Shown here: positions 17,484-25,744 of the stretch, in pieces
How the letters are laid out: each line of letters opens with the position of its first letter
How positions within the stretch are numbered: position 1 is the stretch's first letter
Origin: Saprospiraceae bacterium
GTDB lineage: Bacteria > Bacteroidota > Bacteroidia > Chitinophagales > Saprospiraceae
NCBI GenBank assembly: GCA_020436935.1
Contig: JAGQWX010000048.1
Location: 1-39,204, forward strand
Direction: 5' to 3'
Length of the DNA stretch: 39,204 nucleotides
Program-made: the position numbers and the translations under genes
Notes under the pieces: generated by a model
What the model was told of the DNA's origin: nothing
Seen by the model: only the letters and a program-made list of their open reading frames with translations
The model's database searches: none

Positions 17484-18995
17484 ATGGGAACCCGAAAAAT
17501 ACCATTTAATTTAACCAGTCGCGAAATAGGAAAATTCAACACCATGCAGAATCTTTTGGGCCAATACAAATTGAAAGACGGATGTTTTGATGAAGTTTTT
17601 GAGCAAAAAGGCACATACCGACCCGAATACAAACTGCTCGAATCCATCGCCAACAATATGGATGTTTCTACTTTTTATAGTTTGAATGAAGAAGCAAAGT
17701 TGAGCTTTTTCAACCAGGGTATAACTTACGCCTTATACACTGCACAAGAGTCTACAGAAACCATATTCCAATTTGATCTGATGCCCAGGGTGGTATCGGC
17801 CGAAGAATGGGATGTACTTGAAAGAGGTCTTATTCAAAGGAATACCGCCTTAAACATGTTCATCCATGATGTGTACAATGACGCGAAAATCCTCAAGGAC
17901 AAAGTGGTTCCGGCTGACCTGATTTATTCCTCTAAACATTTTGTGCATGAAATGAAAGGATTTAGTCCTGTCGGTAATATTTATTGCCACATCGCGGGTA
18001 CTGATCTGATCAGACATTCAGACGGGAATTACTATATTCTGGAAGACAATTTGCGAAGTCCTTCAGGTGTAAGTTACGTACTGTCCAACAGGGTGACATT
18101 GACGAGGACTCTTCCCAACTTATTCCAGGGCAAGAGGATTCATCCTGTTTCGCAATATCCCAAAGAATTGCTTGAAACGCTCAGATCGGTCAGCAATCAG
18201 CAGGAGGATGATGTAGTTTGTGTTTTACTAACACCGGGCCAGTACAACTCAGCTTATTACGAACATTCTTTTTTGGCAAAAATGATGGGTATCGAGTTGG
18301 TGGAAGGTCCTGATCTTTTTGTGGAAAATGACAAAGTTTATATGAACACCATAGGCAAAAAGGTAAAGGTCGATGTCATTTATCGCAGGATCGACGATGC
18401 TTTTCTTGACCCGGAGGTTTTCAGAAAAGATTCCATGTTGGGCGTTAAGGGACTGATGAATGCCTATCTGAAAGGCAATGTTACGATCGTAAACGCTCCT
18501 GGCACAGGCATTTCTGATGATAAGGCGGTGTGTGTTTTTGTGCCGGACATGATCAAATATTATCTTTCTGAAGAACCAATTATTTCTAATGTTCCCACCT
18601 ATATATGTGAAAAACCGGCTGATCTGGCTTACGTCTTGGAAAACATATCTTCTATGGTGATTAAGCCTGTGGATATGTCGGGGGGATACGGCGTGACCAT
18701 TATGGAAGAGCTGACCAAAGAGGAAACGGAAGAAGTAAAGGAAAAAATCAAGGCCAATCCGCGTGAATATATTGCCCAACCGAAAATGATGCTTTCCTGT
18801 CATGCCACTTATATTGAAGATCTCAGGCAATTTGAGCCAAGACACATTGACCTTAGGACCTTTGCACTCATGGGAAAAGACCGGTCATACATTTTGCCTG
18901 GAGGTCTTACACGCGTTGCCTTAAAAAGAGATAGCCTCATTGTGAATTCATCTCAGGGAGGAGGATCAAAGGATACTTGGGTAATGATGAATTAA
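17484..18995 (+). CDS. Circularly permuted ATP-grasp type 2 ligase (DUF404/DUF407)
   Basis: A 503-residue soluble protein of the COG2308 family, predicted to form amide or peptide bonds through an acyl-phosphate intermediate. Conserved blocks are present: YDEVF-like FDEVFEQKGTYRPEY near 35-49, QRNTALNMFIHDVY at 118-131, EDNLRSPSGVSY at 187-198, VIKPVDMSGGYG at 392-403, PRHIDLRTF at 452-460, and QGGGSKDTW at 491-499. The last blocks correspond to the nucleotide- and metal-binding parts, moved by the permutation. It heads an operon with the alpha-E and Anbu genes. The substrate is unknown; a peptide-tag or small peptide product is the published prediction. Confidence 0.9.
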   Translation: MGTRKIPFNLTSREIGKFNTMQNLLGQYKLKDGCFDEVFEQKGTYRPEYKLLESIANNMDVSTFYSLNEEAKLSFFNQGITYALYTAQESTETIFQFDLMPRVVSAEEWDVLERGLIQRNTALNMFIHDVYNDAKILKDKVVPADLIYSSKHFVHEMKGFSPVGNIYCHIAGTDLIRHSDGNYYILEDNLRSPSGVSYVLSNRVTLTRTLPNLFQGKRIHPVSQYPKELLETLRSVSNQQEDDVVCVLLTPGQYNSAYYEHSFLAKMMGIELVEGPDLFVENDKVYMNTIGKKVKVDVIYRRIDDAFLDPEVFRKDSMLGVKGLMNAYLKGNVTIVNAPGTGISDDKAVCVFVPDMIKYYLSEEPIISNVPTYICEKPADLAYVLENISSMVIKPVDMSGGYGVTIMEELTKEETEEVKEKIKANPREYIAQPKMMLSCHATYIEDLRQFEPRHIDLRTFALMGKDRSYILPGGLTRVALKRDSLIVNSSQGGGSKDTWVMMN

Positions 18996-19024
18996 TTTTG
19001 ATTGAACGGGGAAAACAAAATACT

Positions 19025-19969
19025 ATGCTAGTAAGAGTTGCTGAAAACCTATATTGGACAGGTAGATATATCAAAAGAGCGATGTATCTGTCTAAGTTTC
19101 TGAGGGTTCAATATTTTTCGACACTGGATGCCTCCATGGCCCACAATCTGGAATTCACCTTGCGGTCTATTCAGAATATTTTTGGAAACGACACCAGCAG
19201 CGAAAAAAAGCTGGTGGAAGATGAAGTCTTGTTTGAAGTAGGCTTCAAGAGTGATAATCCTTCTTCCATATTTTCTACTATTGCCGCTGCCAGAGAAAAT
19301 ACAAGGGCGTTGCGTCATGTATTGTCAACAGAAATCTGGGAATCCACCAATATGATGTATCATTTCGCCAGAACCTACAATACAGATTATTTTGTGGAAA
19401 GAGGCTTGTATGATTTTACTACTAAGGTAGAAGAGAAAGTCAAAATCATCAGGTCCAATATCCATTCTACCATGATGCGCACGGATGAATACTATTTTCT
19501 TATGCTTGGATCGTGGTTGGAAGAAGCGATGCAGATCCTAAGAATATTAAAATCAAAGCTCAGTGACACTGAAATCCTGAGTCAAAACGGTGAAAATATT
19601 CCGATTATGCAATACCAGTGGACCATTACGCTTAAAGCTTTAGAGTCTTTTGATCTCCACAACAGGTATTTTCATAATTCCACAAGCATCAAATCCGTAG
19701 TAGAGTTTTTGATTTCGACTTACCAGTTTCCGCGGTCGCTGTTCTATAATTTCACACATCTGATCAGGGATGTAAAGAAGATTTCTATTAAGCCGGAAGG
19801 GTTTTCTGACTTTGTATTTATGCTTGAAAAACTCGAAAGTGACGCAAAATTTTTCAAATATGAAGATAATGATCAATTGCACGAATTTTTAGATGATTTA
19901 ATCGTGCGAGTGGCCAGTATTCATGATATTTGTGGCCAACTTTATTTTAATAAATCCAGTAACTCATGA
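19025..19969 (+). CDS. Alpha-E domain protein (DUF403)
   Basis: An all-helical 314-residue protein of the COG2307 family with no known catalytic site, almost always found with the circularly permuted ATP-grasp protein. The start is set at ATG 19025 because the family begins with M-L-x-R-VAENLYW-x-GRY, exactly as here (LVRVAENLYWTGRY). A longer frame from a TTG at 18977 would overlap the ligase end. Conserved pieces include REN-x-R-x-LR (ARENTRALRHV) and the WE-x-x-N motif (EIWESTNMMYH). It probably serves as partner or scaffold of the ligase. Its stop overlaps the Anbu ATG by four bases. Confidence 0.88.
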   Translation: MLVRVAENLYWTGRYIKRAMYLSKFLRVQYFSTLDASMAHNLEFTLRSIQNIFGNDTSSEKKLVEDEVLFEVGFKSDNPSSIFSTIAAARENTRALRHVLSTEIWESTNMMYHFARTYNTDYFVERGLYDFTTKVEEKVKIIRSNIHSTMMRTDEYYFLMLGSWLEEAMQILRILKSKLSDTEILSQNGENIPIMQYQWTITLKALESFDLHNRYFHNSTSIKSVVEFLISTYQFPRSLFYNFTHLIRDVKKISIKPEGFSDFVFMLEKLESDAKFFKYEDNDQLHEFLDDLIVRVASIHDICGQLYFNKSSNS

Positions 19970-20715
19970 CATATTGCCTCGGCATCAAGGTAAAAGAAGG
20001 TCTTGTAGCCATAGCTGATACAAGAATCACCTCTGGCACCGAAACCACTACTGCGAAAAAAATTTCCATTCATAAAAACGGGAAAAACAACCTGTTTCTG
20101 ATGACCTCAGGATTGAGATCTATCAGGGATAAGGCCGTTACCTATTTTGAGGAGTTGCTGGAATCAGACGAAATTCCCTATGATAAGATGTACAAAGCTG
20201 TCAACGCTTTTGGCTCACAACTTCGCAGGGTAGCTGATGAAGATAAAGTTTCGCTCCAGGAATCAGGGCTGTTTTTTAATCTGTTTACCATCGTCGGAGG
20301 CAAGCTCCAAAACGATAAGGAGCACAAACTCTTTTTGCTGTATCCTGAAGGCAACTGGATCGAAATTGGTGAAGCGACTCCTTTTTGTATCATTGGAAAT
20401 TCCGGCTATGGCAAACCCATACTCGCACGTGCCCTGACTTCTGATTCGTCCATAAAGTTTGCGCTAAAAACGGGGTTTTTATCCTTTGACTCCACAAGAG
20501 TTTCTGCCAATGATGTTGGCTATCCCATAGATGTAGCCATCTTCAAAGTTTCTGAAGGAAGTCTTATTGAAAAGCGATTTCATGAAGATGATCTCAAGGA
20601 CCTTGGTATTATGTGGGGCAACAAGCTGAGGGAAGCCATACTGGAAATACCTGACCTTTGGATAGAAGATATGATGAGTATGCCTGATACCAGGTTCATC
20701 AATCTACAACAATAA
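19966..20715 (+). CDS. Anbu-type proteasome-like peptidase
   Basis: A 249-residue NTN-hydrolase-fold protein of the Anbu family (COG3484). The chain starts MTYCLGIKV; removal of the initiator methionine would expose threonine as the N-terminal nucleophile, without a propeptide. D18 in AIADTRITSG matches the proteasomal Asp17, and the lysine pair at 31-32 is the likely Lys33 equivalent, though the offset should be checked on an alignment. Anbu rings are known structurally, but clear peptidase activity has been hard to show, so 'peptidase' is a family-level call. Its ATG overlaps the alpha-E stop (ATGA), which ties it tightly to the ligase operon. Confidence 0.9.
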   Translation: MTYCLGIKVKEGLVAIADTRITSGTETTTAKKISIHKNGKNNLFLMTSGLRSIRDKAVTYFEELLESDEIPYDKMYKAVNAFGSQLRRVADEDKVSLQESGLFFNLFTIVGGKLQNDKEHKLFLLYPEGNWIEIGEATPFCIIGNSGYGKPILARALTSDSSIKFALKTGFLSFDSTRVSANDVGYPIDVAIFKVSEGSLIEKRFHEDDLKDLGIMWGNKLREAILEIPDLWIEDMMSMPDTRFINLQQ

Positions 20716-20741
20716 ACTTATAGTAACAACACCTTTATTAT

Positions 20742-20770
20742 AAGCTGATGCCTGGCGAATGGTTCAGCTT
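20742..20770. terminator. Bidirectional hairpin between the Anbu gene and manC
   Basis: AAGCTGA (20742-20748) pairs with TCAGCTT (20764-20770) around a 15-base loop in the 54-base gap between convergent genes. T/A-rich bases flank both sides, and the right arm touches the manC stop codon. It could end both transcripts, though the T-runs are short. Confidence 0.45.
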
Positions 20771-21849
20771 TAATTGATGTTTTCTATCTTTTTTATTGTC
20801 TCTTTGATCTCTTGTTCGTCGTCTTTTGGATAGATCAGTAAGGCATCCTTTTCATCAACAACGATATAATTGTTGAGACCCTTGATGACGACAATTTTTT
20901 CGCTGTCAGTTTTCACGATACAGTTGGCTGTGTCGAACAAATAAGTATTGCGGCCCACTACTGCAGTCTCATTTCCATCCTTATCGAGAAATTCGTGGAG
21001 GCTATTCCATGTTCCCAGATCGCTCCAGCCTATGTCAGCGGGTATGGTGAGGACATTTTTTGCCTTTTCCAAAATGGCGTAGTCCACACTGATTGATGGA
21101 GTATCCGGGTATACTTCATTGATATAAGATTGTTCCTCCTGACTGCCAAACTTGGATTTATCGCGACAAAGCACATCGACTATGGCCGGCTCATTGAGCT
21201 TAAACGATTGCATCAAATGTTCTGCCTTCCAGATGAAAATTCCCGCATTCCAGAAATAATTGCCACTTTCCAAATAGCCCTGTGCTGTTGCGAGGTCCGG
21301 TTTTTCGCGAAAACTTTTGACTTCAATCAGGTTTTTAGCCATGTCTTCTTTCCTGACCTCAATATAGCCATAACCTGTATTTGGTCTCGAAGGTTGGATG
21401 CCCAGTGTCACAATGGCATCATTTTCAGAAACATATGCCAGTCCTTGCTCAATTTTTTCTAAAAACGCAGTTTCCTTCAAAATGACATGGTCCGATGGTG
21501 CTGTAACAAAAACAGCCTCAGGGTCTTTGGCCAGCAAATGCAATGCGGTATATGCAACACAAGGGCCTGTATTGTTTCTTGAAGGCTCACATAATATGTT
21601 GGATTCCGGCATTTCAGGTAGATCTGCTTTGACAAGATCTTTATACACCTGATTGGTTACAACCAGTATGCGGTCCGCGGGAACAAGGTGCAGAAAACGC
21701 TCAAAAGTGGACCGCAACAAGGATTTTCCTGTTCCAAGTATATCCAAAAATTGCTTTGGTCTTGCATTTGTACTGGAGGGCCAAAATCTTGACCCAACAC
21801 CACCTGCCATAATACTAATATAAAAGTTGCTGTTTTTGCTCTTATTCAT
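20770..21849 (-). CDS. manC: Mannose-1-phosphate guanylyltransferase
   Basis: Makes GDP-mannose from mannose-1-phosphate and GTP for surface polysaccharide, O-antigen or glycoprotein synthesis. The nucleotidyltransferase signature GGVGSRFWP sits at residues 16-24, followed by FLDILGTGKSLL, the APSDHVI block and the FREKPD sugar-phosphate motif. The 359-residue length means only the pyrophosphorylase part plus a short beta tail is present; the isomerase domain of bifunctional enzymes is missing. It starts inside the end of the M15 peptidase gene (8-base overlap) and is the last gene of a three-gene operon. Confidence 0.93.
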   Translation of the reverse strand: MNKSKNSNFYISIMAGGVGSRFWPSSTNARPKQFLDILGTGKSLLRSTFERFLHLVPADRILVVTNQVYKDLVKADLPEMPESNILCEPSRNNTGPCVAYTALHLLAKDPEAVFVTAPSDHVILKETAFLEKIEQGLAYVSENDAIVTLGIQPSRPNTGYGYIEVRKEDMAKNLIEVKSFREKPDLATAQGYLESGNYFWNAGIFIWKAEHLMQSFKLNEPAIVDVLCRDKSKFGSQEEQSYINEVYPDTPSISVDYAILEKAKNVLTIPADIGWSDLGTWNSLHEFLDKDGNETAVVGRNTYLFDTANCIVKTDSEKIVVIKGLNNYIVVDEKDALLIYPKDDEQEIKETIKKIENIN

Positions 21850-22678
21850 AACATTCGGGATTGATACCCATTACATAATTGTCTTTAACGTTGATTTCCG
21901 TTGCTGCTTCGCTTCCGGGAAAGCCAGTAATTGCCTGATTGGTCAACATTTGGTCTGCAAGTTTAGTAATATCTTTTGAAACTGGTTTATAGGTATAGTG
22001 CCATTTTTCTTCTTCATAACCCTTTTTCCGGCCTGAATCTCTTGATGTATATACCTGATAAAAGCCAAATTTTTTGCCCTCAGTTTGCATCCAGTCGTAC
22101 AGTTTTTTGCCTTCTCCCTTTGAAAACCAGCTGTTGTTCAGGCTGTTGAGGTCAATATCTGTTCCCCAATGATGGCGGGAAGCGCCAGGCATCGCACTGT
22201 ATTTCATGATGGCCTTTGCTCTTGCAGCAGGATCTTTTATGTCTGTAGCTTTAGTTTGACCTTCTAACAATGTCTGGCCAGTCCATTTTCTGTCCCAAAT
22301 GCCCTTTTGATAATCAAAATTTCTCGTTGCGGAAATGATCACGAGTTGGATATCATCCTTATTGGCTGCTTCCTTCATCATTTGATATGCCTCCAGCACT
22401 TCTTTTCTTAGATACAGATCTGGTTTGTCTGCGAGTCCATTTGGAATTTTTTGGAAACAATCCATGATTTTGGGGTCAAACTTACCCGTAATGTATGACA
22501 GTGAAGGTATGCCACATATACTGTCAGCAACGGCTGGTATGGAATCGACCATTGCTGAAGTCTCTATTTTTTTTACTTCCATGGCAGGCATTTTAAAATC
22601 AGATTTTTTTTCACTGCATGAGATAAACCACAATAAGCTGATCATCAAAGGAAGCGTCATGTTCAACATTGTTTTCAT
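21842..22678 (-). CDS. M15-family (VanY-type) D,D-carboxypeptidase lipoprotein
   Basis: A predicted zinc peptidase that trims D-Ala-D-Ala ends of peptidoglycan stem peptides. The signal peptide ends in a lipobox (WFISC, Cys21), so it should be anchored to a membrane facing the periplasm or surface. The family motif S-x-H-x3-x-D is seen as SRHHWGTDID (167-176), giving H169 and D176 as zinc ligands. The third ligand H227 and the catalytic glutamate E224 are in EEEKWHYTY. At 278 residues it carries an N-terminal linker of some 60 residues. It shares a four-base overlap with the upstream unknown gene and eight bases with manC, which supports an envelope theme. Confidence 0.87.
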   Translation of the reverse strand: MKTMLNMTLPLMISLLWFISCSEKKSDFKMPAMEVKKIETSAMVDSIPAVADSICGIPSLSYITGKFDPKIMDCFQKIPNGLADKPDLYLRKEVLEAYQMMKEAANKDDIQLVIISATRNFDYQKGIWDRKWTGQTLLEGQTKATDIKDPAARAKAIMKYSAMPGASRHHWGTDIDLNSLNNSWFSKGEGKKLYDWMQTEGKKFGFYQVYTSRDSGRKKGYEEEKWHYTYKPVSKDITKLADQMLTNQAITGFPGSEAATEINVKDNYVMGINPECYE

Positions 22679-24075
22679 TTTGACTTAAAATATCCCTTTT
22701 CCTTGATGGTTGAAGCCACCACTTCTGGAACCATTTCTTCCCAGCCTGGTTCATCGAGTTGCAACATATCCAGCACTTTGTGGGGGAAAATGTTCAACAA
22801 GTCTTCGTTGTAGTTTTGGATCTCAACAATCTGATTTTCATTGATGAGGTGTTTGTACAAAAAGGTAATGCCATCAGGCACCGGAAGGTTGTAGGCTGTG
22901 AGTACTTCTCCACCATTTTGGTCACTGGCCGGATAAGCAAATATTTTAATGTTTCTGGTAAACAACTCACCAAATGCAACCAGCAATCTTCCATCCCTGT
23001 TGGTGTAATATTTTTCATTGATGATATCCAACAACTCACGCACGCCAATGACCAGACCTAGTTTTGGAATTTTGTAATCAGCCATGTAGTTGATCATTAC
23101 CTGGTGGTTGGTACAATCACTGACCATCACTTTGTAGCCCAGAGCATTCAGAAGGTCTGCCCGTTGAAAAAAGTCTTCTTCATCGAGTTCCCCATCCCCG
23201 GACCTCAGGTAATCGAGCGTGAGTTCTGCCACAATCAGCGACCGGGACTCTTCCACACTTGGTTCCTGGATGAAGGTTGCAAAACCACTCTTGAATACAT
23301 CGAGTGTCACCAATGTTGGAGGTTTGAAATGCCCCCTGACCACCATCAGTGATTTTTTGTAAAGGAATTCCGATGCGTGTATACCCAGGTGGTTTTCATC
23401 AAAAATTGCGAGTTCTGAAAGACCATATTTCACCAAATAAAAAACCAGTAGCCTATTGTCCACATGGTTGAAATTGGGCCCTGAAAGCCGAATATGATCT
23501 ACCGTTATCCTTCCCCTAAGTCCATCGTGCAATGATTTTACAAGAAACTTGGGGTCATGATTGAGATAGTAGACTGCATATAACAAATTCACCCCAAGCA
23601 CCCCGATGGCTTCCTGTTGAAGCTTTGCATCATTATCGAGAAGCTTGGTGTGAATGACTATTTCGTTGGGAGGTCCATCGGGTACCAACTGAAATCTTAT
23701 TCCAAGCCATCCCTGACCTTTGATGGTTTTTGAAAAATTGATCGTTGTTACTGTATCTGCGAATACAAAAAATGTGGAATCTGGTTTGATGTTTCTCAGT
23801 CGCTCATCCAATAGCTGCCACTCATGGTCAAGCATTTTGTAGAGGCGTGCTTCACATACATATCTCCCTGAAATTTCCGGTCCATAAATTGCATCTGAGT
23901 ACGTTTTGTCATAAGCAGACATGGTCTTAGCTATCGTGTTGGCCGCAGCACCAGCCTGAAAAAAGTTTCTGGCTACTTCTTGTCCTGCTCCAATCTCAGC
24001 AAATGTTCCGTAAATGGCATTATTTAGGTTTATTTCCAGTGCTTTCTGCTCCGTTTTGAGCAATTGATAATCCAT
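22675..24075 (-). CDS. Conserved soluble protein of unknown function
   Basis: I recognise this 466-residue chain as a widespread conserved family but know no function for it. From memory, database copies are often labelled TonB-dependent receptor, which does not fit: there is no signal peptide, TonB box, plug or C-terminal barrel strand. The N-terminal block is distinctive (KALEINLNNAIYGTFAEIG, then GQEVARNFFQAG and SGRYVCE), and the middle is mixed alpha/beta. No Walker, Rossmann or metal site is obvious. It leads the operon with the M15 peptidase (four-base overlap) and manC, behind a -7 box at 24099-24106. Confidence 0.75.
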   Translation of the reverse strand: MDYQLLKTEQKALEINLNNAIYGTFAEIGAGQEVARNFFQAGAAANTIAKTMSAYDKTYSDAIYGPEISGRYVCEARLYKMLDHEWQLLDERLRNIKPDSTFFVFADTVTTINFSKTIKGQGWLGIRFQLVPDGPPNEIVIHTKLLDNDAKLQQEAIGVLGVNLLYAVYYLNHDPKFLVKSLHDGLRGRITVDHIRLSGPNFNHVDNRLLVFYLVKYGLSELAIFDENHLGIHASEFLYKKSLMVVRGHFKPPTLVTLDVFKSGFATFIQEPSVEESRSLIVAELTLDYLRSGDGELDEEDFFQRADLLNALGYKVMVSDCTNHQVMINYMADYKIPKLGLVIGVRELLDIINEKYYTNRDGRLLVAFGELFTRNIKIFAYPASDQNGGEVLTAYNLPVPDGITFLYKHLINENQIVEIQNYNEDLLNIFPHKVLDMLQLDEPGWEEMVPEVVASTIKEKGYFKSK

Positions 24076-24098
24076 ATATTCATATCATGATGATTCAA

Positions 24099-24106
24099 CA
24101 AATATA
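24099..24106 (-). promoter_or_regulatory. -7 box (TATATTTG) of the unknown/M15/manC operon
   Basis: A perfect TAnnTTTG match on the minus strand, about 24 bases before the ATG at 24075. No good -33 TTG is visible. Confidence 0.45.
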
Positions 24107-24268
24107 AGATAAATAAGCGAAGCCCTCGGTTGAAAACAGTCTTTCGTCCTGCTCAACCGTCTCGTAAATTTCTATAGAACAATTTTCTATGGCAAAAGCA
24201 GTTTTGCACCTTTTCTCAATACAATTTGTCTTACCTTGCATTTAATAATTCATGACGATTTGCTGGAA

Positions 24269-24904
24269 ATGAAATCATACAAGGATGAGAAAATCGAAAG
24301 AATTTTCCCATTAGAAAATGGCTTTATTCTTTGGCCCAGGCCCAATCATGTCAGGACCTTCAAGCAGATATTGATGATTCATCAACACCTGTTTGAGGAA
24401 GTCGTTCCCGGGCGGGACTCTATTGCTGTCCTTTCCACATCAAAAACCAGAGAGCAATTGTTTTATCTTGTACTGGATCTTTTGGAAGACTTTTCTATCC
24501 AGGAAGATGATGTCATCAACCCGCGTCAACATCTTTTGCCCATCCAATATGACTGGAATGGTGAAGACGTCTTAGGGCTTTGTAAGCTTCTATCCATCGA
24601 CCAGGAGAGCTTGTTTGAAATCCATGCGTCCTGCACTTTTACTGTTGAGTTTTTTGGCTTCCTTCCCGGCTTTCCTTACATGAGTGGACTTGCTGAATCG
24701 CTCCAGGTTCCCCGCAAATCCAGGGCGACCAAGAATGTAAAAGCCGGCAGTGTCGCCATAGCCAATGATATGTGCGGCATATATCCGCAGGATTCACCAG
24801 GAGGCTGGCATGTCATCGGCCACATTGAGGAACCGCTTTTTGATGCGCGTTTGGAACCACCGTCTTATATTTTTCCGGGTGATGCTGTCAACTTCATCCC
24901 TTAA
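24269..24904 (+). CDS. pxpB: 5-oxoprolinase subunit B (KipI family)
   Basis: With PxpA and PxpC it forms the ATP-dependent prokaryotic 5-oxoprolinase that turns pyroglutamate back into glutamate. The family blocks FFGFLPGFPYMSGL, KAGSVAIAND and GIYPQDSPGGWHVIG are all present. The ATG at 24269 is chosen because family proteins begin a few residues before the first strand (here RIFPLENGFIL). A TTG at 24236 would add 11 residues of no family character. The gene lies three bases upstream of pxpC. In Bacillus the homologue KipI inhibits the kinase KinA, a secondary role not inferable here. Confidence 0.88.
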   Translation: MKSYKDEKIERIFPLENGFILWPRPNHVRTFKQILMIHQHLFEEVVPGRDSIAVLSTSKTREQLFYLVLDLLEDFSIQEDDVINPRQHLLPIQYDWNGEDVLGLCKLLSIDQESLFEIHASCTFTVEFFGFLPGFPYMSGLAESLQVPRKSRATKNVKAGSVAIANDMCGIYPQDSPGGWHVIGHIEEPLFDARLEPPSYIFPGDAVNFIP

Positions 24905-24907
24905 GGC

Positions 24908-25744
24908 ATGCAGGGATTTGCGCAAATATTGACACCGACAACATGTATGAGCATTCAGGATGGGGGCAGAAAAGGGATGATGCATCTGGGCATACCTGCT
25001 TCTGGATATATGGACCATCAAAAGGCTCATTTTGCCAATGAAGCTGTGAAAAATGTTGAAGACGCTGCGTGTCTGGAAATATTCGGTAATGGATGCAAAA
25101 TCAGGTTTTCACATCCCACACTTTTGGGCATGGCTTCCGATGGGGCTGAATTATTCGTGAATGAAAATAAGGTGGCATCAGCTTGTTGCATGTTGGGTAT
25201 TCATCAGGGCGATGTCGTAAGTATAAAAAACAATCTTACCTGGACCTATCTTGCCATTTCCGGAGGCTGGCAATCCCCGATAGTTCTGGGCAGTAAAAGC
25301 ATGATGAAAGGTATAAGTCCTCAAGCAATGCTCACAAAAGGTCAGGTGATCCCCTATGAATCTGCACCTGACCAGGACTTATGCATTCAATGGAATCATG
25401 AATTTGAATCGATACAATGTTTTAAGGTAATACCAGGACCCGAATTTTCGAAATTGAAAAACCCACCTACCCAAATAGAGCTTACCATTTCTCCTCAGTC
25501 AGGCAGACATGCCACCATTCTGGAACACAATACAATGCTGAAGGGTGGCGAGATACCGTCAGGCGTCACAATTCCCGGAACCATTCAAATGACCCCAGAT
25601 GGAAGCATTTATGTGCTGAACCGAGACGCACAAACCACAGGAGGTTATTACAGAATAGGATTTATTGCTGCAAAAGATTTAGACCTATTCAACCGAAACA
25701 AAGTCGGTGAAAGGATAAGCCTGGAATTTGATCTGAGTTTATAA
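24908..25744 (+). CDS. pxpC: 5-oxoprolinase subunit C (KipA / biotin-dependent carboxyltransferase-like)
   Basis: Partner of PxpB, with the allophanate-hydrolase subunit 2 fold. Blocks seen are TCMSIQDGGRKGMMHLGIP near the N-terminus, SGYMDHQKAHFAN, the LAISGGWQSPIVLGS core, and the C-terminal GGEIPSGVTIPGTIQ and RDAQTTGGYYRIG. At 278 residues it is shorter than the Bacillus and Escherichia proteins (over 300), but every core block is there. It follows pxpB by three bases and its end overlaps the convergent aldehyde dehydrogenase gene by six bases. pxpA, the LamB/YcsF-type subunit, is not in the window. Confidence 0.88.
   Translation: MQGFAQILTPTTCMSIQDGGRKGMMHLGIPASGYMDHQKAHFANEAVKNVEDAACLEIFGNGCKIRFSHPTLLGMASDGAELFVNENKVASACCMLGIHQGDVVSIKNNLTWTYLAISGGWQSPIVLGSKSMMKGISPQAMLTKGQVIPYESAPDQDLCIQWNHEFESIQCFKVIPGPEFSKLKNPPTQIELTISPQSGRHATILEHNTMLKGGEIPSGVTIPGTIQMTPDGSIYVLNRDAQTTGGYYRIGFIAAKDLDLFNRNKVGERISLEFDLSL

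Noticed and set aside
18249-18845. 198-codon minus-strand open frame opposite the ATP-grasp gene
   Set aside because: Antisense shadow with high His/Phe/Arg content and no recognisable domain; the plus-strand gene has all family motifs.
22675-24075. TonB-dependent receptor as the product name
   Set aside because: No signal peptide, TonB box, plug domain or beta-barrel ending; the chain looks soluble and cytoplasmic, so the common label is not adopted.
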